A stretch of 64,000 nt of DNA from a virus, in the IMG/VR virus record IMGVR_UViG_3300043427_002950, positions 62,001-126,000 of that record, one strand, 5' to 3'. This document shows positions 16,983-26,662 of this stretch, piece by piece. A program made the translations under genes and the position numbers. The notes under the pieces were generated by a model. That model was not told the DNA's origin. It searched no databases and saw nothing but the letters and a program-made list of their open reading frames with translations. Position 1 is the stretch's first letter. Every line of letters starts with the position of its first letter.

Positions 16983-19900
16983 ATGGCAAAAAATTACCTA
17001 AGCAATCGTCAACGCAGAGTTAATATTGGTATTGTTTCATATACGGAAAATGAAACAGTACTGTCGATTGCTGCTGGTAAAGTTGGAGTAGGAACAAATA
17101 ATGCAATATTAGATTTACATGTAGAAGGAAAAGGATATTTTTCAGATGCAGTTGCAATAGGAACAGAAACTCCTCAGGGAGCTGCTTTATGGGTCGATGG
17201 AGATGGATATTTTACGGGGGTAGTTACTGCAAGAACATTTTTTGCAGGTCCAACAGAAATTACTGGGGGGCAAATTGTTGATGAAGCTGCAATTCAAAAG
17301 TTAAGGACACAAACCTTATTTGTTGCTGGAATTACAACATTTTTAAATGGAACTGTAAGTATTGGAGTAGGAACTGGAGTAACAACTGGAACACCAAATC
17401 AGTTATTTCAAGTTTATAGTGGAGCATATATTAATGGTTCTGTAGGAATAGGAACAACTATTGTATATTCCGACTCCAAATTACATGTTGCTGGCAGTTT
17501 GAAATTAGACGGAACAGTATACGATAAAGATGGATTTGGTGGGAATTTAGATGACCTTCTTTATTCAAATGGCGATGGAACTGTTTCTTGGAAAACTGCT
17601 TTACAAGGTACTCAGGGTACTCAAGGTCTTCAAGGCGCATTAAGTAATTTTCAAGGAACTCAGGGTGTTCAAGGAGTTCAAGGTCTCCAAGGTAATCAGG
17701 GAGTTCAAGGTCTTCAAGGTCTTCAAGGACACCAGGGAACTCAAGGAGTTCAAGGATTGCAAGGAAATCAGGGAGTTCAAGGTCTTCAAGGTCTTCAAGG
17801 ACACCAGGGAACTCAAGGAGTTCAAGGAGTTCAAGGTCTCCAAGGTAATCAGGGAGTTCAAGGTCTTCAAGGTCTTCAAGGACACCAGGGAACTCAAGGA
17901 GTTCAAGGATTGCAAGGAGATCAAGGTGTTCAAGGTCTTCAGGGAAATCAAGGAGTCCAGGGAACACAAGGTCTTCAGGGTTTCCAAGGAAATCAGGGAG
18001 TTCAAGGTCTTCAAGGTCTTCAAGGACACCAGGGAACTCAAGGAGTTCAAGGATTGCAAGGAGATCAAGGTGTTCAAGGTCTTCAAGGTCTTCAAGGACA
18101 CCAGGGAACTCAAGGAGTTCAAGGATTGCAAGGAGATCAAGGTGTTCAAGGTCTTCAAGGTCTTCAAGGACACCAGGGAACTCAAGGAGTTCAAGGATTG
18201 CAAGGAGATCAAGGTGTTCAAGGTCTTCAGGGAAATCAAGGAGTCCAGGGAACACAAGGTCTTCAGGGTTTCCAAGGAAATCAGGGAGTTCAAGGAATAC
18301 AAGGTCTTCAGGGAAATCAAGGAGTTCAAGGTCTTCAAGGAAATCAGGGAGTCCAGGGAGTCCAGGGAGTCCAAGGTCTCCAGGGAAATCAAGGAGTTCA
18401 AGGTCTTCAAGGAAATCAGGGAGTCCAGGGAGTCCAGGGAGTCCAAGGTCTCCAAGGAAATCAGGGACTCCAAGGCAATCAGGGAGTCCAGGGAGTCCAA
18501 GGTCTTCAGGGAAATCAAGGAGTTCAAGGAACTCAGGGACTCCAAGGCAATCAGGGAGTCCAGGGAGTCCAAGGTCTTCAGGGAAATCAAGGAGTTCAAG
18601 GAACTCAGGGACTCCAAGGCAATCAGGGAGTCCAGGGAGTCCAAGGTCTTCAGGGAAATCAAGGAGTTCAAGGAACCCAAGGTCTTCAAGGCAATCAAGG
18701 AGTTCAAGGAACACAAGGTCTTCAAGGTAATCAAGGAGTCCAAGGAACCCAAGGTCTTCAAGGCAATCAAGGAGTTCAGGGCAATCAAGGAACCCAAGGT
18801 GTTCAGGGTTTACAAGGAAATCAAGGAGTTCAAGGAAATCAGGGACTCCAAGGTAATCAAGGAGTTCAAGGAACTCAGGGACTCCAAGGTAATCAAGGAG
18901 TTCAAGGAACTCAGGGACTCCAAGGTAATCAAGGAGTACAAGGAACACAAGGTCTTCAAGGTAATCAAGGAGTTCAAGGTCTTCAAGGTAATCAAGGAGT
19001 CCAGGGAACTCAGGGACTTCAAGGTAATCAAGGAGTTCAAGGAAATCAGGGAGTCCAAGGAATACAAGGTCTTCAAGGTTTCCAAGGTGTCCAAGGTGTT
19101 CAAGGTCTCCAAGGAAATCAGGGAGTCCAAGGAATACAAGGTCTTCAAGGTTTCCAAGGTGTCCAAGGTGTTCAAGGTCTCCAAGGAAATCAGGGAGTCC
19201 AAGGAATACAAGGTCTTCAAGGTTTCCAAGGTGTCCAAGGTGTTCAAGGTCTCCAAGGAAATCAAGGTGTTCAAGGTGTTCAAGGTCTCCAAGGTTTCCA
19301 AGGAACTCAAGGAACCCAAGGAGTTCAAGGTCTTCAAGGAAATCAGGGAGTTCAAGGAACACAAGGTCTTCAAGGTTTCCAAGGTGTTCAAGGAACACAA
19401 GGACTTCAGGGGAATCAGGGAGTTCAAGGAACACAAGGTCTTCAAGGTTTCCAAGGTGTTCAAGGAACACAAGGACTTCAGGGGAATCAGGGAGTTCAAG
19501 GAACACAAGGTCTTCAAGGTTTCCAAGGCGTTCAGGGTGTCCAAGGATTACAGGGAAATCAAGGAGTCCAAGGTCTCCAAGGAAATCAGGGAGTTCAAGG
19601 TGTTCAAGGAACTCAGGGTCTCCAAGGCAATCAAGGGGTTCAAGGAACACAGGGTCTTCAAGGTTTCCAAGGTGCTCAAGGAACTCAGGGTGTACAAGGT
19701 CTCCAGGGAAATCAGGGAGTTCAAGGAACTCAGGGATTACAAGGAAATCAGGGAGTTCAAGGTGTTCAGGGTCTCCAGGGAAATCAGGGAGTTCAAGGAG
19801 TTCAAGGTCTCCAAGGAAATCAAGGAGTTCAAGGTGTTCAAGGAACCCAAGGTCTCCAAGGCAATCAAGGAGTCCAAGGTGTCCAAGGTGTCCAAGGATT

Positions 19901-21524
19901 ACAAGGAAATCAGGGAGTCCAAGGTGCCCAAGGATTACAAGGAAATCAGGGAGTCCAAGGTGTCCAAGGATTACAAGGAAATCAGGGAGTCCAAGGTGTC
20001 CAAGGTCTCCAGGGAAATCAAGGAGTTCAAGGTGTTCAAGGAACCCAAGGTCTCCAGGGAAATCAGGGAGTTCAAGGAACTCAGGGATTACAAGGAAATC
20101 AGGGAGTTCAAGGAGTTCAAGGTCTCCAAGGAAATCAAGGAGTTCAAGGTGTTCAAGGAACCCAAGGTCTCCAAGGCAATCAAGGAGTTCAAGGAGTTCA
20201 AGGTGTTCAGGGTCTCCAAGGAAATCAGGGAGTTCAAGGTGTTCAAGGAACCCAAGGTCTCCAAGGTAATCAAGGAGTTCAAGGAGTTCAAGGTCTCCAA
20301 GGAAATCAAGGTGTCCAAGGTGTCCAAGGAAATCAGGGTGTCCAAGGTGTTCAAGGTCTTCAAGGAAATCAGGGTGTCCAAGGTGTTCAAGGTCTTCAAG
20401 GAAATCAGGGTGTCCAAGGTGTTCAAGGTCTCCAGGGAGTTCAAGGAAATCAAGGAGTTCAGGGAGTCCAAGGTCTCCAAGGTAATCAAGGTGTTCAAGG
20501 TCTTCAAGGAAATCAGGGTGTCCAAGGTGTCCAAGGTCTCCAGGGAGTTCAAGGTCTCCAAGGTGTTCAAGGTCTTCAAGGAAATCAGGGAGTCCAAGGT
20601 GTCCAAGGTCTTCAAGGAAATCAAGGAGTTCAAGGTGTCCAAGGGCTCCAAGGAAATCAAGGAGTTCAAGGTGTCCAAGGTGTCCAAGGATTACAAGGAA
20701 ATCAGGGAGTCCAAGGTGTCCAAGGTGTTCAAGGTCTCCAAGGAAATCAAGGAGTTCAAGGTGTCCAAGGTGTCCAAGGATTACAAGGAAATCAGGGAGT
20801 CCAAGGTGTCCAAGGATTACAAGGAAATCAGGGTGTTCAAGGCGTTCAAGGTCTTCAAGGAAATCAGGGAGTCCAAGGTGTCCAAGGATTACAAGGAAAT
20901 CAGGGTGTTCAAGGCGTTCAAGGTCTTCAAGGAAATCAGGGAGTCCAAGGTGTTCAAGGTTTACAAGGAAATCAGGGAGTTCAAGCAACTCAAGGACTCC
21001 AGGGTGTTCAAGGATTGCAAGGTCTTCAAGGCGCACTTAGCAATTTCCAGGGAACACAAGGAACACAAGGAAATCAGGGATTACAAGGAACACAAGGAAA
21101 ACAAGTATCAATTCCAGATCAAACAGTCATAATTGCATTTGAAGAGGTGTTTGATGGGTCTAGAACTACATTTACTCCATATGATAAAGTATTATTTGCA
21201 AATCAAGGATATTCTGTTGGATCTGGAAATCTTGCACGATTCATAAATAATGAGATAGACAGTTTGGCAAGATTTATACTTTCTGTCGGTGGAATTATTC
21301 AAGAACCAGATCCATCAAATAATCGTGGATTTAACACCAATCAAATTGGTGGTGGTGGAAATAATAAAGCAGCAGACCCAATTACTATCGCATTTGTTGA
21401 GGCACCAAAAGTTACAGATTCCTTCTTTGGGTATGCTGTTAAATCTACAAATTCCCCAACAAATATAAATCAATTTGGAACAGTTACAGATTCTATAGTT
21501 TATTCAATCATATTCGGAGTATAA
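16983..21524 (+). CDS. Very long collagen-like (Gly-X-Gln) tail fibre protein (cassette 2)
   Basis: 1513 aa. Residues 1-205 carry fibre motifs of the type VGVGTNNAILDLHVEG, VSIGVGTG and VGIGTT, ending with DDLLYSNGDGTVSWKTALQG. From about 207 to 1375 the protein is an almost uninterrupted (Gly-X-Gln) array of roughly 380 triplets with X mostly Val, Leu, Asn or Thr, flanked at both ends by a GALSNFQG interruption. The C-terminal about 135 aa (ISIPDQTVIIAFEEVF-like start, IGGGGNNKAADPITIAFVEA) is a globular cap. This predicts a fibre far longer than the cassette-1 homologue. No proline occurs in the array. Virion surface fibre by family. Confidence 0.85.
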   Translation: MAKNYLSNRQRRVNIGIVSYTENETVLSIAAGKVGVGTNNAILDLHVEGKGYFSDAVAIGTETPQGAALWVDGDGYFTGVVTARTFFAGPTEITGGQIVDEAAIQKLRTQTLFVAGITTFLNGTVSIGVGTGVTTGTPNQLFQVYSGAYINGSVGIGTTIVYSDSKLHVAGSLKLDGTVYDKDGFGGNLDDLLYSNGDGTVSWKTALQGTQGTQGLQGALSNFQGTQGVQGVQGLQGNQGVQGLQGLQGHQGTQGVQGLQGNQGVQGLQGLQGHQGTQGVQGVQGLQGNQGVQGLQGLQGHQGTQGVQGLQGDQGVQGLQGNQGVQGTQGLQGFQGNQGVQGLQGLQGHQGTQGVQGLQGDQGVQGLQGLQGHQGTQGVQGLQGDQGVQGLQGLQGHQGTQGVQGLQGDQGVQGLQGNQGVQGTQGLQGFQGNQGVQGIQGLQGNQGVQGLQGNQGVQGVQGVQGLQGNQGVQGLQGNQGVQGVQGVQGLQGNQGLQGNQGVQGVQGLQGNQGVQGTQGLQGNQGVQGVQGLQGNQGVQGTQGLQGNQGVQGVQGLQGNQGVQGTQGLQGNQGVQGTQGLQGNQGVQGTQGLQGNQGVQGNQGTQGVQGLQGNQGVQGNQGLQGNQGVQGTQGLQGNQGVQGTQGLQGNQGVQGTQGLQGNQGVQGLQGNQGVQGTQGLQGNQGVQGNQGVQGIQGLQGFQGVQGVQGLQGNQGVQGIQGLQGFQGVQGVQGLQGNQGVQGIQGLQGFQGVQGVQGLQGNQGVQGVQGLQGFQGTQGTQGVQGLQGNQGVQGTQGLQGFQGVQGTQGLQGNQGVQGTQGLQGFQGVQGTQGLQGNQGVQGTQGLQGFQGVQGVQGLQGNQGVQGLQGNQGVQGVQGTQGLQGNQGVQGTQGLQGFQGAQGTQGVQGLQGNQGVQGTQGLQGNQGVQGVQGLQGNQGVQGVQGLQGNQGVQGVQGTQGLQGNQGVQGVQGVQGLQGNQGVQGAQGLQGNQGVQGVQGLQGNQGVQGVQGLQGNQGVQGVQGTQGLQGNQGVQGTQGLQGNQGVQGVQGLQGNQGVQGVQGTQGLQGNQGVQGVQGVQGLQGNQGVQGVQGTQGLQGNQGVQGVQGLQGNQGVQGVQGNQGVQGVQGLQGNQGVQGVQGLQGNQGVQGVQGLQGVQGNQGVQGVQGLQGNQGVQGLQGNQGVQGVQGLQGVQGLQGVQGLQGNQGVQGVQGLQGNQGVQGVQGLQGNQGVQGVQGVQGLQGNQGVQGVQGVQGLQGNQGVQGVQGVQGLQGNQGVQGVQGLQGNQGVQGVQGLQGNQGVQGVQGLQGNQGVQGVQGLQGNQGVQGVQGLQGNQGVQATQGLQGVQGLQGLQGALSNFQGTQGTQGNQGLQGTQGKQVSIPDQTVIIAFEEVFDGSRTTFTPYDKVLFANQGYSVGSGNLARFINNEIDSLARFILSVGGIIQEPDPSNNRGFNTNQIGGGGNNKAADPITIAFVEAPKVTDSFFGYAVKSTNSPTNINQFGTVTDSIVYSIIFGV
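17606..21105 (+). repeat. 3.5-kb array of 9-bp units encoding Gly-X-Gln
   Basis: CAAGGNNNN units tile this stretch with very few breaks. Higher-order units (27, 63, 72 nt) recur, for example a three-copy 72-nt tandem at 19056-19271. The array keeps several other frames free of stops on both strands, which creates long false ORFs. Confidence 0.95.
19056..19271 (+). repeat. Three tandem 72-bp units within the collagen array
   Basis: Units begin at 19056, 19128 and 19200. The first two are identical over 72 bp and the third matches for 63 bp before diverging. Each encodes the same eight triplets starting QGI. The identity at synonymous positions points to recent duplication. Confidence 0.85.
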
Positions 21525-21530
21525 TTAAAA

Positions 21531-24506
21531 ATGGCAAGAAGATTTGAAAAATTATATAAATTTGATCCTGTTGCTGGAACATTAAAGATTCCAGGACATA
21601 TTGAACTTGAAGATTTACTTTTAGTTGTTAATACAACAAGAAATGTTATAATTTATAATTTTTCAGATCCCTCTAAAGGCGCAACATGGGAACATGATCA
21701 TTTAGGGGATGAAGATTACCCAGAAGCAATTGATGGGACATGCACTTTTAATTTTTTTGCGGATACATCTGGGATGTCTGCGGAAGATAGATTGCAAGTT
21801 GTAGTTGAAGATCAAAGAAGAGGAATTATTTCAAGACCTCCAGAATTTGGTTTAGACTCTATAGAAAGGCAAAGAGTTTCTAGTCCAGAAGCATTAATTG
21901 ACGCGGATTTTGAGTATGGAATTCAATTAACAAAATGGGATAACTTAGGATTAAATAGAAATATTCCTTCTTTTTATGAATTTCCAAAACCAACTCAAGA
22001 TATTAATAACATAGTTTCAAATGGGGTTTCTCCATTTTCATTGATTACTGTAACTTATAATGCTGGTGTTGCATCAACTGATGTTCCTGTTACTGGTGGA
22101 GTTATATCTGTAAGGGGAACTGGAAATCCACTTGCAGATGGACTTTTTATTGTTGAAAGTGGAGATTCTGTTACAGCAAAAACTTCATCTTATAGAGCAA
22201 AAGGAGTAATCTCTGTTGGATCTTCTTTACTCAACAATTATACTCAAGCAAAAGAGGGTGGAATTTTTGAAAGAGGGGTTTTGCCAGTTACGAGTTATCA
22301 AACTGGAGCAACTTCTGGTATTGTTACCGTTACATTTTCTGGATTTCATGGTTTAGTTCCAGGTTCTCCAATTTTAGTTGCAGATAACAGAGCTGGAAGA
22401 CAAACTCATGAAGGAAGATTTTATGTTCGTCAAGTTGTAGACGGAAGATCAATTAATTATGATTCTGGAAACACTCTAACGGACGTTCCAAACACAACAA
22501 ATACAGCAGTCTATGCAATAAATGACAGTTTCTTTGAACATGCACCTTTTGATGGTGGAGTAAAAACTGGATCATTATTGCCCGTTCATGGACTAGAAGC
22601 AAAAAGACAAACAAAAAGATATTTTAGATATCAAGCAGGAAAGGGAATTCTTTTCTCTACTGGAGCACTTCTTGCTCCATCTTTTGATGTAGATGATTTG
22701 GAAATTATTAATAATAAAACACAGATAAAAATAACAACTTCAGATTTTCATGGATTACAAACTGGAGCAGGAATTAAACTTATTGGAATTAGTACAACTG
22801 CTTCTGGAGATTCCTCATTAATCAACAAATATTATACAGTTTCTGGAATTACCAGTGAAAAGGCTATTATAGTAGATGCTGCTGCTGGTATTGCTGGAAC
22901 ATCAATAGTTACTGTAGATTCAAAAGTTGGAATTACAACATGGGCAGGAGCTGCAGTAAGACTTGGAATATTTGATGATTTTAATGGAATGTATTGGGAA
23001 TTTGATGGTCAAAAAATTTATATTGCTAAAAGGTCATCAACATACCAATTATCTGGATTTGCATCCATGAATGTTGGAAGTACAGAAATATTTGGTATTG
23101 GCACTAAATTTGCAGATCAACTTATAGTCGGAGATTCCTTACAAATTAAAGGACAGAGATATCAAGTTGTAGGAATTTCAAGTAATACTACGTGCCATGT
23201 TTCACCTCCATATAGAGGAGCTTCTTTCTCAGGTTCTAAAATATGTTTAATACAAGATAAAAGAGTACCGCAAGAAGATTTCAACTTTGATACTATAAAT
23301 GGAAAAGGACCATCTCATTTTAATTTAAAAACTGATGGAGACGCATTTAGAAAAATGCAGATGTTTGGAATACAATATTCTTGGTATGGTGCTGGATATA
23401 TTGATTATGCTATTCGTGGTCCATTAGGTGAATGGATTATTGCACATCGTATTGCAAATAATAATAAAAATACAGAAGCATACATGAGATCTGGAAATCT
23501 TCCAGCAAGATATGAAGTGTCTCATAATACTGCAAGAAGTAAATTAACTAATCAGACAGGATTTACAACTACAACTTTGAATTTGAAGGATGCTAATGAA
23601 TTCCCAACTCCACTTCCTGGATATCCAGAATATGTTGAAGTCACCAGTAAACAAACAATTAGTGGATCTGATAATTATATTCATGAGATTATGAGTTACA
23701 CTGGAAAATCAGGTAATACTTTAACTGGAGTTACAACTTCTACAAACTATAGTATTTTCTTAAGTGGATCAGAAAGAACATTTTACGGTCCTGGTGGAAT
23801 TGCTGAAGCAGGAAAAAGATTACAATCATGGAATCATCCAGAACATAGTTCAGTAATATTAATCAATACTACTTGTGCTCCAACAATTACTCACTGGGGG
23901 TCATCGGTAATTATGGATGGAGGATTTGATGGGGACCCTACTATTCAATTTTCATTAACGAGAAATACAATTGATGTTGCTGGTGGAGCACAAGTATTAG
24001 TTGGAGTACTTAGACCAGCTCCTTCAGTTTCCGATACTTTAATTGGCAATCTTGGAGAAAGGGAACTAATTAATAGATCTCTTATTAAGTTTGGAAATTT
24101 ATATGTATCTTCAAAACTTGGAACAGGAAATATTCAACCAACAACAATTGAAGTTATTGGAATATTAAATTCTACAGGATATGAAAATACATCTTGGATT
24201 TCTGCAAATCGAGTAACAATTGGAACAAATAATTATTATCAACCATCTTTTGTTCAATATAGTACTACCGAAACTCTTATTCCAAGAGATGGTGAAATTC
24301 TTTTTAGATTCCAATTAAGATCTGATGAGAGTAAAATTTTTGACCTTACTGGAATTAAAGAATTGCAAAATAGCATATTGGGTGGAAATAGAACATATCC
24401 AGATGGTCCAGAAGTTCTTGCAGTGGTTATAAACAACCCAGATGGTGGCGCATCAGATAATGCTATTGTTGATATCTCTCTTAGTTGGACGGAGGCACAA
24501 GCATAA
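21531..24506 (+). CDS. Large virion structural protein
   Basis: 991 aa, 6 bp after the collagen-like gene. The N-terminus (ARRFEKLYKFDPVAGTLKIP) is charged. The body is beta-rich with repeated modules containing 'GIVTVTFSGFHGLVPGSPI' and 'TQIKITTSDFHGLQTGAGI' (F-H-G-L motif at about 280 and 405). The C-terminal third (SSVILINTTCAPTITHWGSS, MDGGFDGDPTIQFSLTRNT) is typical of conserved large T4-like cyanophage tail/baseplate-associated proteins. Its last base overlaps the next start. No enzymatic motif is visible. Confidence 0.75.
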   Translation: MARRFEKLYKFDPVAGTLKIPGHIELEDLLLVVNTTRNVIIYNFSDPSKGATWEHDHLGDEDYPEAIDGTCTFNFFADTSGMSAEDRLQVVVEDQRRGIISRPPEFGLDSIERQRVSSPEALIDADFEYGIQLTKWDNLGLNRNIPSFYEFPKPTQDINNIVSNGVSPFSLITVTYNAGVASTDVPVTGGVISVRGTGNPLADGLFIVESGDSVTAKTSSYRAKGVISVGSSLLNNYTQAKEGGIFERGVLPVTSYQTGATSGIVTVTFSGFHGLVPGSPILVADNRAGRQTHEGRFYVRQVVDGRSINYDSGNTLTDVPNTTNTAVYAINDSFFEHAPFDGGVKTGSLLPVHGLEAKRQTKRYFRYQAGKGILFSTGALLAPSFDVDDLEIINNKTQIKITTSDFHGLQTGAGIKLIGISTTASGDSSLINKYYTVSGITSEKAIIVDAAAGIAGTSIVTVDSKVGITTWAGAAVRLGIFDDFNGMYWEFDGQKIYIAKRSSTYQLSGFASMNVGSTEIFGIGTKFADQLIVGDSLQIKGQRYQVVGISSNTTCHVSPPYRGASFSGSKICLIQDKRVPQEDFNFDTINGKGPSHFNLKTDGDAFRKMQMFGIQYSWYGAGYIDYAIRGPLGEWIIAHRIANNNKNTEAYMRSGNLPARYEVSHNTARSKLTNQTGFTTTTLNLKDANEFPTPLPGYPEYVEVTSKQTISGSDNYIHEIMSYTGKSGNTLTGVTTSTNYSIFLSGSERTFYGPGGIAEAGKRLQSWNHPEHSSVILINTTCAPTITHWGSSVIMDGGFDGDPTIQFSLTRNTIDVAGGAQVLVGVLRPAPSVSDTLIGNLGERELINRSLIKFGNLYVSSKLGTGNIQPTTIEVIGILNSTGYENTSWISANRVTIGTNNYYQPSFVQYSTTETLIPRDGEILFRFQLRSDESKIFDLTGIKELQNSILGGNRTYPDGPEVLAVVINNPDGGASDNAIVDISLSWTEAQA

Positions 24507-25969
24507 TGGCAGAATTATCAAGAGGTCAAATACTTAAAAATCCAGAAGTTATTTCTGGAGTATCTGGTGTAGGTGCAACAATTCGATTACAAGATGGAGA
24601 TAGAAGTGCTTATGTTGATATAAAATGCCCTGATACATTAGCATCGTCTTATCAATTAACTCTACCATTAAATGATGGAAATTCAGATCAAGTATTAAAA
24701 ACTGATGGATCTGGAACTCTTTCCTGGTCAGATACTCCAGCATCTGGAAGTAATACTCAATTACAATACAACAATTCTGGCGTTTTTGCTGGTGCTGCAG
24801 CTACTACAAATGGAAGTAGTGTATATTTTAACGCAGGAAGTGGTGTAATTTTTAAAGATAGTGTTGATTTATATTCTCAGATCAAACATTCAGCATCTTC
24901 AAATATAGATGGAGTAAATAATTTAGTTTATAATTTACCTCAACATGTTGGACTTGGAGGTTCTGTATTAAAAGTATTAACAAATCCAGTAAGTGGTGAG
25001 CATACACTTCATTGGGCTCCAGATCTTCTTGGTGAGTTTGATAGTGTTGCTGGAGCCGACGGATCAATTCAATATAATAACGGTGGACTTCATGGAGGGT
25101 CTACAAATCTTATTTTTGATGATAACACCAATACGATAGAATTAATTGGAAATCTTTTTGTTGGAAATAAAACAAGCCCAACAACGACGACTGTTGGAAT
25201 AGCAACTGTAACCACTAGATTGGCAGTAGGTCCTATAACAAACACTACAGGAGAAGGTGTTTTAATAAGAACAACTGCATTAGCTGGAAACCCAAATGCC
25301 ATTTCAATCTCAAATCCAACTAATGCAGTAACATTAACTGTTGGTTATCAAGGAAACGAGCCAATAATAAGATCAACGGGTGCAGATTTAAATCTCGTTA
25401 ATGTAACATCTGGTGAAATTGTATTAGATCCAACAAACAATGTAACACTTTCTGGAAATAAAAGTTTCAGATTTGCAAATAGTGGAAACACTCAGTTTGC
25501 ATCTTTTAAATTTAATAACCCAACTACAGATTATACAGTAACTTTACCAGCAACAGATGGTATTCAAGATGACATTCTCCAAAGAGATGCGTCTGGAATT
25601 ATGCAGTGGGTTGATAATAGAAGAGTTGTAAATGCTGTATTTTATGGAGGTTCAAATCCAATTGGAAGTGGATCAACGGTTGTTCTTTCAATACCAAATG
25701 ATTGCACAATCATTGAAGCAAGATTAATTGCTGGGGTATCTGACAGCATGACAATTATCGTAGAACGTTCAACTTTTGCAGCAACACCATCATGGGCAGA
25801 CATAAGCAATGGTGGACAAGCATTGAGTTCAGCAATTGCTGTTTCAAATACTGCATTAACTGGGTGGACAACTCAACTTAATAGAGGAGATTTATTAAGA
25901 TTTAGAGTAACAACAATTCCAACATCTGCAGTAAATGCCACATTATCACTAATACTTAGATCTAGATAA
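24506..25969 (+). CDS. Tail fibre-type structural protein
   Basis: 487 aa. The start at 24506 overlaps the previous TAA and has GGAGG 10 bp upstream, which favours it over upstream in-frame codons. The sequence has repeated fibre motifs (SYQLTLPLNDGNSDQVLKTD, DYTVTLPATDGIQDDILQRD: the A-x-x-Y-x-x-T-L-P-x-x-D-G module common in phage fibres) and VGNKTSPTTTTVGIATV. The C-terminal about 110 aa domain resembles in pattern the terminal domain of the gene at 6562. Virion fibre role inferred. Confidence 0.75.
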   Translation: MAELSRGQILKNPEVISGVSGVGATIRLQDGDRSAYVDIKCPDTLASSYQLTLPLNDGNSDQVLKTDGSGTLSWSDTPASGSNTQLQYNNSGVFAGAAATTNGSSVYFNAGSGVIFKDSVDLYSQIKHSASSNIDGVNNLVYNLPQHVGLGGSVLKVLTNPVSGEHTLHWAPDLLGEFDSVAGADGSIQYNNGGLHGGSTNLIFDDNTNTIELIGNLFVGNKTSPTTTTVGIATVTTRLAVGPITNTTGEGVLIRTTALAGNPNAISISNPTNAVTLTVGYQGNEPIIRSTGADLNLVNVTSGEIVLDPTNNVTLSGNKSFRFANSGNTQFASFKFNNPTTDYTVTLPATDGIQDDILQRDASGIMQWVDNRRVVNAVFYGGSNPIGSGSTVVLSIPNDCTIIEARLIAGVSDSMTIIVERSTFAATPSWADISNGGQALSSAIAVSNTALTGWTTQLNRGDLLRFRVTTIPTSAVNATLSLILRSR

Positions 25970-25971
25970 TC

Positions 25972-26526
25972 ATGCCATATCAAACTTTATTTCCTGATGC
26001 AATTTTAGCTTCTGCAAATTATACAGCACCTGTAACTGTTGGTAATATTGATAATGGTGTAAGTAGTGCCGATACAGTATATCTCGATGCAAATGGAGGT
26101 GGACAAACTCAAGTTCGCGTGTCCTTTCCAACTCCAACACAAACTTTCGATAGACCTGGATTAGTTGGAATTCAAACATTCAGATGTTCTTTTAGAAGAA
26201 GAAATGCAGCTAATAGTGGAACGGGAGGTCAAAACGTAACAGCAACATTGACTTTATTTGAAAATGGAACAACAAGAAATATTTCCGCATCGGCAACAAA
26301 CACTGGAGCAACTAATGTAACAGCAGTACTTGAAGTAAATGCAAGTACAATTAATCCAAGTCTTGCAACAGGTTCTGGAGTAGAATTGCTGGTAGCACAA
26401 ACTGCTGGAGGTGTTGGAGGTGGAGCTGCTACTAGATCCTATGTTGAAGTTAATGAAATTGAATGGATATCACAAACTCCACAACCTTATACTTACCAAT
26501 CTTATAATTGGGGAGAAGTATCTTAG
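25972..26526 (+). CDS. Small virion structural protein
   Basis: 184 aa beta-rich, low-lysine protein rich in Thr, Asn and Gly (PTPTQTFDRPGLVGIQTFRC ... VTATLTLFENGTTRNISASA). It ends with a tyrosine/glutamine-rich tail (PQPYTYQSYNWGEVS). It is the last gene of the structural block. The exact role is not recognised. Confidence 0.7.
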   Translation: MPYQTLFPDAILASANYTAPVTVGNIDNGVSSADTVYLDANGGGQTQVRVSFPTPTQTFDRPGLVGIQTFRCSFRRRNAANSGTGGQNVTATLTLFENGTTRNISASATNTGATNVTAVLEVNASTINPSLATGSGVELLVAQTAGGVGGGAATRSYVEVNEIEWISQTPQPYTYQSYNWGEVS

Positions 26527-26662
26527 AGACTTTATTAATATAACTATCATCCTTGACAAGGACATTGTAACAAAAAATTGAACCTAAGTCAAGCTTGCTT
26601 TTTGAAATAAAAACGACTATACTGATAAGATTCTAAATATATCGAATTGACTTGAGATATTC
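26527..26662 (+). promoter_or_regulatory. Junction between structural block and glycan island, with sigma-70-type promoter
   Basis: This 136-bp gap is the largest in the window. A small inverted repeat TCCTTGACAAGGA lies near 26551-26563. TTGCTT at 26595-26600 is spaced 17 bp from TATACT at 26618-26623, a good host-type promoter. The next ATG is at 26663. A CTAAATAT string at 26633 weakly resembles a late box. Confidence 0.6.

Noticed and set aside
17458-21036. 1192-codon open frame on the minus strand across the collagen array
   Set aside because: The 9-bp repeat contains no stop in this frame, so it stays open automatically. The product is a monotonous LEHLGLPDF-type string, with no start context or independent gene features.
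17665-21132. 1155-codon open frame in another + frame of the same array
   Set aside because: Same cause: repeat without stops. The sequence is a repetitive KVFKEIKEF-type string.
16983-21524. CRISPR array
   Set aside because: Repeats are coding, in a strict 9-bp register with no unique spacers and no cas genes.
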